Assembly (NCBI GenBank): GCA_002733485.1
Contig: NVVU01000047.1
Span: 2,723-9,160, forward strand
Reading direction: 5' to 3'
DNA length: 6,438 bases
From: Robiginitomaculum sp.
GTDB taxonomy: Bacteria; Pseudomonadota; Alphaproteobacteria; Caulobacterales; Maricaulaceae
The notes under the pieces are model-generated. The model did no database searches and was not told the origin of the DNA. It saw nothing but the letters and a program-made list of their open reading frames with translations. Position numbers and translations under genes: made by a program. Shown piece by piece: positions 1 through 5,058 of this stretch (position 1 is the stretch's first letter; every line of letters starts with the position of its first letter).

Positions 1-1640
1 ACCGCCCCCCCCGGAGTCAGAACCGGAGCTGTGTCAGCGGTGCGCGGATCCGTCGCCAGAATATAGGGAAATGAAGGCGCAACATGTTGTGCCGGTGGCG
101 GCATGGGGTGCTTTGGCGCGTTTGGTCTCTTTGGTTCCTCTGGCTTTTCCACATCTTCTTCAATGCGAGGCGGGCCGCGCACAATGGACAGGATTGACAC
201 ATAAAGGACAACGCAAAAGGCGGTGAGCATAGCAAAAAGAAAGGCCAGTACCGCTGCCGGGCGTTTCAGGGATTTGCCTTTAACCGGTAGAGTTGGATGT
301 TCGATCACCCGGATATTGTCGGATTTGAGTGACGCCAGATTGCGACGGGATATCAGCTCCTGCTCACGGGAGGCAAATTGCTCGTAATTCTTTTCCATAA
401 TCCGCGCCCGACTGGCCAGTCGCTGATACTCTGGAAACAGGCTTTGAAAGAGCCGTTGTCGCGTATTGATTTTCGAAATTTGTGATTTTAGAACGGTGAC
501 CCTGGCATTGTTGGACTGTTGCTCGGCTTCATAGGTCAGCTTGCTGGTCTGCAGCCCCTGATAGATTGTATTGACACCGGTGCGTTTGGTGCCCGTATTC
601 TGGCTTGCACCACTGTTCAAATAGCGTTCAGTGCGTTCGATACGCGCGTTAATTTCCTTTACCGGACTGGAAGTTGGCAAATACTTTGCAAGCAATTGTT
701 CACGTTCCAGTTTCAGCGCCGCCAGTTGCCCTGAGCTGGCATCATCGGTATATTGTTCAACGGTTTTTGGCGTTTCCGTCATGCGCGTATTAATGATACT
801 CAGCGCACTTGTTATTTCCTGGCGACGGGCCTGCGCCGTCAGGAGCTGATCGCGCAAAACTGCGATGCGAGTACCCAGAGCAGTGCGCTCGGCCTCAAAA
901 TCACCAATGCCGTTCTTGACCAGAAAGTGCTCCAGTTCCTTATTGACGCTTCTCAGGGATTTCTCCGAGGTCAGGCGCTCTGCCTCAAAGCCGTTTTCAC
1001 CATCATCGATTAAAATTTCACGGCGATAGCTGTGATATTCCTCAATAAACGCGCCAAGAACATCGCGGGCGGTCAGTGGATTGAGATGTCGAAAGGTGAC
1101 ATAGACCAAAGGCTGGTTGGGGGCCGTATAGGCCCCAAGGTCCTTGGTCATATTATGCAAGGCCGTACCGATGATCAGCGCACGCTTTTGCGGTTCCTGC
1201 TCCAGTTTTATCGCCAGTTTTGGATATAGTCGCCGCAAACCTATTTTATTCAGCACCCGCTCTTTTAGCTCGGCAGCCGTAATAAAACCAACTTCGGCCT
1301 GGATCATCTGATCGGCGGAAAACGCGGTCCCCTGCCCCGCCGTGCCAACAATGGGATTGTAAATATACTCTTCGCCAAACTGGACCAGTATCTTGCCCTG
1401 AGCGGTATAGGTCTTTTTCAACGTCAGAACGCCGACCATGGCGGTACCAAATATCAAGATGAATATAAAAAGCATCAACAGTTTACGGGTAAAGACATTA
1501 GCCATCAGTTCGATAAAGGAAACATTGGAAAGATGCGCCCAGCCGCCCACTGCCGAGCCACTGGCCGTTATTCTTGACTGTACCCTGGAATGCTGCGTCA
1601 TCGAATCTCTACAAACCCAATTCGTGTTTGACACCATCAT
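1..1640 (-). CDS. Wzz/GumC-type polysaccharide co-polymerase (chain-length determinant), C-terminus cut by window edge
   Basis: This inner-membrane protein belongs to the family that sets chain length and works with the Wzy polymerase and an outer-membrane exporter in exopolysaccharide or capsule synthesis. An uninterrupted frame of 546 codons runs to the window edge. One membrane helix lies at about residues 53-73 and a second at about 462-486. Between them is a large periplasmic domain rich in charged heptad-like sequence (about 215-430), consistent with coiled coil. Just before the second helix is the GNVR-type signature, here SDNIRVIEHPTLPVKGKSLKRP-like (residues 440-461), with the prolines typical of the family. 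A proline-rich cytoplasmic tail follows (about 488-546) and is still open at the edge, so a BY-kinase domain might or might not follow. I chose the ATG at 1640 because AGGA lies 7 bases before it and a stop codon (TGA) directly precedes it. ATG at 1637 or 1601 are alternatives; the one at 1601 has a weaker ribosome site. Confidence 0.9.
   Translation of the reverse strand, partial: MMVSNTNWVCRDSMTQHSRVQSRITASGSAVGGWAHLSNVSFIELMANVFTRKLLMLFIFILIFGTAMVGVLTLKKTYTAQGKILVQFGEEYIYNPIVGTAGQGTAFSADQMIQAEVGFITAAELKERVLNKIGLRRLYPKLAIKLEQEPQKRALIIGTALHNMTKDLGAYTAPNQPLVYVTFRHLNPLTARDVLGAFIEEYHSYRREILIDDGENGFEAERLTSEKSLRSVNKELEHFLVKNGIGDFEAERTALGTRIAVLRDQLLTAQARRQEITSALSIINTRMTETPKTVEQYTDDASSGQLAALKLEREQLLAKYLPTSSPVKEINARIERTERYLNSGASQNTGTKRTGVNTIYQGLQTSKLTYEAEQQSNNARVTVLKSQISKINTRQRLFQSLFPEYQRLASRARIMEKNYEQFASREQELISRRNLASLKSDNIRVIEHPTLPVKGKSLKRPAAVLAFLFAMLTAFCVVLYVSILSIVRGPPRIEEDVEKPEEPKRPNAPKHPMPPPAQHVAPSFPYILATDPRTADTAPVLTPGGA
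5..12. repeat. Homopolymeric C8/G8 tract inside the co-polymerase tail
   Basis: Eight consecutive C on the plus strand are eight G in the coding strand of the Wzz/GumC-like gene. They fall in the sequence coding Pro-Gly-Gly-Ala at residues 543-546, after the second membrane helix. Tracts of this length can slip during replication or be miscounted in sequencing. A one-base change would alter the frame of everything encoded beyond the window edge while leaving both membrane helices intact. Confidence 0.9.
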
Positions 1641-1716
1641 TCAGGCATCCTGTTTAACAATTCCTAACCATTCTCGTTAAGATTCAGGTAAATTCTCTGT
1701 TGAACAGGAAAATGCT
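1641..1716. promoter_or_regulatory. Divergent control region between co-polymerase and export lipoprotein genes
   Basis: These 76 bases separate two oppositely transcribed genes, so both promoters and both ribosome sites must lie here unless promoters overlap the coding regions. Twelve-base arms at 1648-1659 and 1698-1709 are inverted copies of each other with one mismatch, separated by 38 bases. Each arm contains the AGGA ribosome site of its own gene, so the two mRNA leaders read almost identically (TGTTrAACAGGA). I infer shared control, but selection on Shine-Dalgarno sequence explains part of the similarity. Confidence 0.6.
1654..1683 (+). promoter_or_regulatory. Candidate sigma-70-like promoter for the export lipoprotein gene
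   Basis: TTAACA (1654-1659) matches the -35 consensus at five of six bases. TAAGAT (1678-1683) matches the -10 consensus at four of six, with an 18-base spacer. Transcription would start near 1690 and give a leader of about 27 bases. The assignment uses E. coli-type consensus, which is only a rough guide in alphaproteobacteria. Confidence 0.3.
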
Positions 1717-2526
1717 GTGAATTTGTCGCGTATATACACCGCACTACCAATGATTGCCCTTTTAATCCTGACGGCGTGCGCCAATGGCGGCTATCACCGT
1801 TACCCAAAGGGTACGGGTGGTTATTTTAAGGGAGCATCATCGCCACAATACCGGCAAAACGGTGGCGGGGGGAATGCCATCACCGGTGGATTTCGAACCT
1901 GGCGTGATTCTGATCCGCAATACCGGCTATTGCCTGGGGACCAGCTGGATATCATTGTTTATTCCGCGCCAGAATTATCACGGCTGTTGCTGGTAGGACC
2001 GGATGGGCGGGTGCAAATGCCCCTCGCTCCGCCGGTTATGGCGGCCAATCTGACCATCGGACAGCTTGAACAACGACTGCGCAAGGCACTTTCCAGCCAA
2101 TTGATTAACCCGAATGTAGAGATAACACCGCGCGCTTTTGGCTCACAGCGCATTTATGTCGGCGGCGAAGTTGGTCAGGCGGGTGTATTTGAATTGCCAG
2201 CACAGATCGGCGTTATGGAAGCGGTCATGATGGCTGGCGGATTTCGCAATACCGCCAGAACCAGCAAAGTGGTGCTGATCCGTCGTCATCCTGATGGCGG
2301 ACCAATGATGAAAATCATCAACCTGAAATCCGTCCTGCACAAAGGCGCCAACGCCGATACAACCCCGTTGCAACGGGGCGACGTAGTCTTTGTGCCGCGT
2401 TCCGGCATCGCCAATATCAATCTCTTTATGCAGCAATATATCCGCGATGCCCTGCCAGTCAGCTTCTCGCTGTCTTATTATCTTGGCAATTCGAGCAGTG
2501 TCTCACCAGGCATTTCTGGCCCGTAA
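1717..2526 (+). CDS. Polysaccharide export outer-membrane lipoprotein (Wza/GumB, OPX family)
   Basis: This 269-residue protein should form the outer-membrane or periplasmic export channel for exopolysaccharide, partnering with the co-polymerase encoded divergently. The signal peptide ends in a lipobox, L18-T19-A20-C21, so it is probably a lipoprotein. A Gly-rich, low-complexity linker (about 23-62) precedes the poly-export domain, which begins at YRLLPGDQLDIIVYSAPEL (residues 69-87) and ends near 137. A single SLBB-like domain follows (about 145-192, RIYVGGEVGQAGVFELP), then the typical LQRGDVVFVPRSG close (218-230) and a C-terminal segment of about 39 residues. It is shorter than E. coli Wza, which is about 380 residues with more repeat domains. 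The start is GTG at 1717, with AGGAA at 1706-1710 and 6 bases of spacing. The nearby ATG at 1712 meets a stop after two codons. Confidence 0.95.
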   Translation: MNLSRIYTALPMIALLILTACANGGYHRYPKGTGGYFKGASSPQYRQNGGGGNAITGGFRTWRDSDPQYRLLPGDQLDIIVYSAPELSRLLLVGPDGRVQMPLAPPVMAANLTIGQLEQRLRKALSSQLINPNVEITPRAFGSQRIYVGGEVGQAGVFELPAQIGVMEAVMMAGGFRNTARTSKVVLIRRHPDGGPMMKIINLKSVLHKGANADTTPLQRGDVVFVPRSGIANINLFMQQYIRDALPVSFSLSYYLGNSSSVSPGISGP

Positions 2527-2546
2527 AGCAGCATAAATTCAACTAA
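2527..2546. other. Convergent gap without a visible terminator
   Basis: Only 20 bases separate the stop codons of the export lipoprotein and the Sel1-like gene, which point towards each other. I see no GC-rich hairpin followed by a T run on either strand. GCATA at 2531-2535 and TATGC at 2555-2559 could pair weakly across a 19-base loop. Termination may depend on Rho, or the two transcripts may overlap. Confidence 0.5.
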
Positions 2547-2822
2547 TTAGCAACTATGCCCCTGCAACCATTTGCGTGCCGCACGCTGCGCCTTGACGAT
2601 CTGACTGGTATCCATCTGGTCAGAAACTTCCTGACGATAGGTTTTCGCTGTTTCAAATCCCAGCACTGCTGCCAGGTTAAACCATTTGTGCGCTTCCACC
2701 AGATCCAGTTCACGCCCTTCCCCTGATGAGTATATCAGGCCAAGCTGGTTCAGGTCTTCGGCTTCAGGTGCGCCTGCAACCGCATTATGTGCCTCTTGCA
2801 CTTCGACATCCGTAAACGCCAT
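2547..2822 (-). CDS. Small Sel1-like repeat protein
   Basis: This 91-residue protein has one clear Sel1/TPR-like repeat, LNQLGLIYSSGEGRELDLVE followed by AHKWFNLAAVLG (about residues 24-55). The glycine, tyrosine and alanine spacing is that of the family. A charged helix (about 59-86) ends in AQRAARKWLQ. There is no signal peptide and no membrane segment, so it is probably cytoplasmic. Sel1 repeats are helical protein-protein interaction scaffolds. Similar single-repeat proteins with an AHKW(F/L)N(L/I)AA core are familiar in Alphaproteobacteria, usually without assigned function. The ATG at 2822 is supported by AGGGGA on the minus strand (2835-2830) with 7 bases of spacing. The gene stands alone, divergent from the esterase and convergent with the export lipoprotein, so the context does not suggest a partner. 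Confidence 0.85.
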   Translation of the reverse strand: MAFTDVEVQEAHNAVAGAPEAEDLNQLGLIYSSGEGRELDLVEAHKWFNLAAVLGFETAKTYRQEVSDQMDTSQIVKAQRAARKWLQGHSC

Positions 2823-2888
2823 TTTTTAATCCCCTAGTCTGGATCCCGTCCTTATTTTTCGTCAAGGATCGAGATCGTTTTCACCATT

Positions 2889-2903
2889 TGTGGTCTAGCC
2901 ACA
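2889..2903. promoter_or_regulatory. Short palindrome TGTGG-N5-CCACA, possible operator
   Basis: Perfect five-base inverted arms flank TCTAG, about 67 bases upstream of the Sel1-like start codon. The size and symmetry fit a dimeric regulator site. The arms are short enough to arise by chance, and I do not recognise the site. Confidence 0.25.
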
Positions 2904-3074
2904 CAGGGATTTTTTCCTTTTATCGTTTCCATCCGGTTAAAGTAATAAAGATTTTTTATTTGTAAAAACAATGACTTTTGGTGACGTTTGATTCATTGAA
3001 CTTAACCAAACCCTACTTAATGTCTGCTTTGCCCATAACTTATAGCTCTCCTGAGAACACACCTGCGCATTGAG

Positions 3075-3106
3075 CAAGGCTTGTAACCCGAATGTGCCTT
3101 GACAAG
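3075..3106. promoter_or_regulatory. Paired CAAG/CTTG palindromes overlapping a -35 element
   Basis: CAAGGCTTG (3075-3083) and CTTGACAAG (3098-3106) are both perfect 9-base palindromes around a single central base, with centres 23 bases apart. Their parts can also pair with each other: CAAGGC (3075-3080) with GCCTTG (3096-3101), and CTTGT (3080-3084) with ACAAG (3102-3106). The second palindrome covers the candidate -35 hexamer of the esterase promoter, so a bound regulator here would compete with or recruit RNA polymerase. The function is inferred. Confidence 0.3.
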
Positions 3107-3129
3107 AGTGCGGTGCCCCCCTTTATGCC
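3099..3129 (+). promoter_or_regulatory. Candidate promoter of the esterase gene
   Basis: TTGACA at 3099-3104 is a perfect -35 consensus. The -10 position is weak: TTTATG (3122-3127) at 17-base spacing or TATGCC (3124-3129) at 19. A start near 3135 would give a leader of about 35 bases before the ATG at 3170, and it would exclude the ATG at 3092 from the mRNA, which agrees with the lipoprotein start chosen for the esterase. Confidence 0.35.
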
Positions 3130-3169
3130 CTTGTTTCTTAATTACACTGGTTACCTAAAGGACGACTTC

Positions 3170-4945
3170 ATGCGCCTCATATCGCTCATTGCCACGCTAA
3201 CACTGGCAATCTTTGCTCTTTCTGCCTGTCAGAAAAAACCCCTGGCGCCAAAGGCCCCAACTGCCGATATCAAGACCCTGCGACATATAGAGACCGGCGA
3301 TATTGTTGGCTCAGTGACCAGCCCTGCCGGGGCCTTCCAATGGGCTGCGATTCCCTATGCGGCGCCACCGATTGGCGAACTGCGTTGGCGCGCACCGCGC
3401 CCAGCGGCATTCTGGGAGGGCCAAAAAGAAGTGCTGGACAAGAATGTCCGCTGCGTGCAACGGGCACGTACAGCAGATATTTATGATGATTTGGGTGCTC
3501 TGGTTGGCAATGAGGATTGTCTGGTTCTGAATGTCTGGTCCCCGGCCTATACCATAGACAATCTTCCCACTGGTAATGAGCGCCTGCCGGTAATGTTTTT
3601 TATCCATGGCGGCAGTAATGTCTGGGGTTATGGCGGCCAGTATGATGGTCAATATCTGTCCACCCGCCACAATGTCATCATGGTATCCATCAATTACCGA
3701 CTGGGGCCGTTTGGCTGGTTTGCCCATTCTGCCTTGCGCGAAACTGCGCTTAGCGGTCCGGACCAGAGCGCCAACTTTGCTGATCTGGATATGATTGCCG
3801 CTCTAAAATGGGTGCAACGCAACATTTCCAGCTTTGGCGGCGATCCGGACCGGGTGACCATATTTGGCGAATCCGCTGGTGGCCATGATGTGGCCAGCCT
3901 GATCGCCCTGCCCCGTGCGCAAGGCCTGTTCAAGGGGGCCATAATCCAAAGCGGTTATTTCACCTCTCAATCCCTGGAAGTGGCCGAAAATGGTGTGCCC
4001 GAGGGCTCTGGCTGGACCTATAAGGGAGCCAGAGCGGTGGTTAAGGAACTTAATCCACCCCAAGGTCTGTCTGGGCCAGACCTTGCCGCCTTTATGCGGG
4101 ATACACCTGCAAAGGATATCTATATTGCATCACAGGAAGAAACGGGCAACGAACCCGGATCGCCACTGATTATTGCCGACAATGTAGTTTTAAAAGCCCC
4201 AAGCCTGGAAGCGGCCCTGGAAAATCCGGGATTCCCGATTGTACCCATCATTACCGGCACCAACCGCGATGAGACAAAGTTGTTCAACATTACCAACAAT
4301 AAACTGGTCAGAAAGTTATTTGGCGTGTTGCCCCGACCCCGTAATGCCAATGGCTATGCCCTGCAGGCTGAGTATGAGAGCGCCATCTGGCGCGCCCGCT
4401 CTGTGGATACACAGGCCCGTCGCCTGCAAGCGGCTGGCGACAGTACACTTTACGCCTATCGCTTTGACTGGGACGAGGAAGGCTCATTTCTGGGCACAGA
4501 CTTCTCGCTCTTGCTGGGGGCCGGTCATGCCATGGAACTGCCATTTGTCTTTAATGGCTTTGCGACCTTCCCTGTGGGTGGCGGGCGCATATTCCCTGAA
4601 AACACGGCAAAAGAAAGAGACGCCCTTTCCCGCACCATGATGTCGTACTGGGCCGCGTTCGCCACCAATGGCACGCCGGGCCGGGGTATGAATAATGATT
4701 TGCCTGAATGGCGCGCCTGGGGGACAGATCAGGATCGCCTGATGATACTGGATACAGCTTCTGGTGGCGGAGTACGCATGTCGACCGAAGAGATTACCAT
4801 CGATAGTGTCCTTAATGCCCTTAAGCGCGATACACGGTTTTCGTCCTTAAAAGAGAAGTGCATGGCATTTCTTGGAGTCAAAGGCTGGTTTCCGGAAATT
4901 AGTGCGCAAGTCACCAAAATCGCGCACACAGATTGTAAACTTTAG
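3170..4945 (+). CDS. Type-B carboxylesterase/lipase, predicted lipoprotein
   Basis: This 591-residue alpha/beta-hydrolase should cleave carboxylic esters at the cell envelope. The signal peptide ends in a lipobox, L17-S18-A19-C20. Family landmarks are in order: Cys95 and Cys117, the usual disulphide pair, with EDCLVLNVW at 115-123; the oxyanion-hole HGG at 146-148; NYRLGPFGWF at 175-184; and the nucleophile elbow GESAG with Ser235. The acidic triad member is probably Glu368 in TGTNRDETKLF, and the histidine is His453 in GAGHAMELPFVF. All three catalytic residues are present and the length is normal for the family. I start at 3170 because AAGGA lies 7 bases upstream and the signal peptide begins there. 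An in-frame ATG at 3092 would add 26 residues unlike a signal sequence. The next gene downstream on the same strand is a TonB-dependent receptor, suggesting joint use of an ester substrate. The substrate is unknown. Confidence 0.95.
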   Translation: MRLISLIATLTLAIFALSACQKKPLAPKAPTADIKTLRHIETGDIVGSVTSPAGAFQWAAIPYAAPPIGELRWRAPRPAAFWEGQKEVLDKNVRCVQRARTADIYDDLGALVGNEDCLVLNVWSPAYTIDNLPTGNERLPVMFFIHGGSNVWGYGGQYDGQYLSTRHNVIMVSINYRLGPFGWFAHSALRETALSGPDQSANFADLDMIAALKWVQRNISSFGGDPDRVTIFGESAGGHDVASLIALPRAQGLFKGAIIQSGYFTSQSLEVAENGVPEGSGWTYKGARAVVKELNPPQGLSGPDLAAFMRDTPAKDIYIASQEETGNEPGSPLIIADNVVLKAPSLEAALENPGFPIVPIITGTNRDETKLFNITNNKLVRKLFGVLPRPRNANGYALQAEYESAIWRARSVDTQARRLQAAGDSTLYAYRFDWDEEGSFLGTDFSLLLGAGHAMELPFVFNGFATFPVGGGRIFPENTAKERDALSRTMMSYWAAFATNGTPGRGMNNDLPEWRAWGTDQDRLMILDTASGGGVRMSTEEITIDSVLNALKRDTRFSSLKEKCMAFLGVKGWFPEISAQVTKIAHTDCKL

Positions 4946-4977
4946 GGAAATTCCCCTTATAGACGCAATAATTCCCC
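4945..4977. promoter_or_regulatory. GGGAAATTCCC palindrome and 21-base-spaced AATTCCCC repeats
   Basis: GGGAA-A-TTCCC (4945-4955) is a perfect inverted repeat that begins on the last base of the esterase stop codon. AATTCCCC occurs at 4949-4956 and again at 4970-4977, exactly 21 bases apart, which is two helical turns and places both copies on the same DNA face. This is the pattern expected of paired protein binding sites. No T run follows, so it is not an ordinary Rho-independent terminator. Confidence 0.35.
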
Positions 4978-4987
4978 AAAACAGCAC

Positions 4988-5016
4988 TGGACGAACGCCA
5001 TACAAAATGGTGGAAT
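4988..5016 (+). promoter_or_regulatory. Candidate promoter of the TonB-dependent receptor gene
   Basis: TGGACG (4988-4993) and TGGAAT (5011-5016) each match the sigma-70 hexamers at four of six bases, with a 17-base spacer. The predicted start near 5022 would leave a leader of about 37 bases. The hexamers are weak, and co-transcription with the esterase across the 113-base gap is equally possible. Confidence 0.25.
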
Positions 5017-5020
5017 GGAG

Positions 5021-5034
5021 TCAATGCGTATTGA
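5021..5034. promoter_or_regulatory. Inverted repeat TCAAT-GCGT-ATTGA, possible operator
   Basis: Perfect five-base arms flank a four-base centre, 25 bases upstream of the receptor start codon and at the predicted transcription start of the candidate promoter. Such a location suits a repressor site. I do not recognise the motif, and it does not resemble a 19-base Fur box. Confidence 0.3.
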
Positions 5035-5045
5035 ATCGCTTATTT

Positions 5046-5058
5046 TGAGGGGAAGAGT
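5046..5058 (+). promoter_or_regulatory. Receptor ribosome binding site with an upstream complementary strand
   Basis: The purine-rich TGAGGGGAAGAG (5046-5057) is a strong Shine-Dalgarno region for the ATG at 5059. Bases 5046-5054 can pair with 4951-4959 (TTCCCCTTA) over nine positions, one of them G-U. If the mRNA reads through from the esterase, this stem could hide the ribosome site. An mRNA starting near 5022 would lack the upstream strand. Confidence 0.4.

Larger units (their letters stand above)
2823..3169. other. AT-rich intergenic region between the Sel1-like and esterase genes
   Basis: This 347-base stretch holds no convincing gene on either strand. It must contain the promoters of both flanking genes, which diverge from it. 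Notable elements are an AT-rich core at about 2938-2972, a TGTGG-N5-CCACA palindrome (2889-2903), TTCATTGAA (2992-3000), and two CAAG/CTTG palindromes near 3075-3106 that overlap a perfect TTGACA. On the minus strand TTGACG (2865-2860) is a possible -35 element for the Sel1-like gene, but no good -10 follows. An in-frame ATG at 3092 would extend the esterase into this region, and I reject it as the start. Confidence 0.6.

Noticed and set aside
17..235. Minus-strand frame of 72 codons, rich in Cys and Arg.
   Set aside because: It overlaps the second membrane helix and tail of the co-polymerase in another frame and would need a TTG start. The co-polymerase frame explains the sequence better.
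519..1680. Several plus-strand open frames of 65-86 codons across the left part of the window.
   Set aside because: They lie antisense to the co-polymerase gene, whose frame is continuous and carries clear family motifs. Their products look like no known protein.
2951..2971. AT-rich stretch with TTGT-AAAA-ACAA as a terminator or origin element.
   Set aside because: The arms are only four AT-rich pairs and there is no repeat family such as DnaA boxes. It is better described as AT-rich promoter-region DNA.
3311..3727. Minus-strand open frame of 138 codons inside the esterase.
   Set aside because: It is antisense to the catalytic core of a well-supported esterase gene, with no ribosome site or recognisable domain.
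4945..4957. GGGAAATTCCC as a Rho-independent terminator of the esterase.
   Set aside because: The stem is five pairs around a single base, leaving no workable hairpin loop, and it is not followed by a T run.
4946..5058. Fur box before the TonB-dependent receptor.
   Set aside because: No sequence resembling the GATAAT-type 19-base consensus is present, so iron control is not supported.
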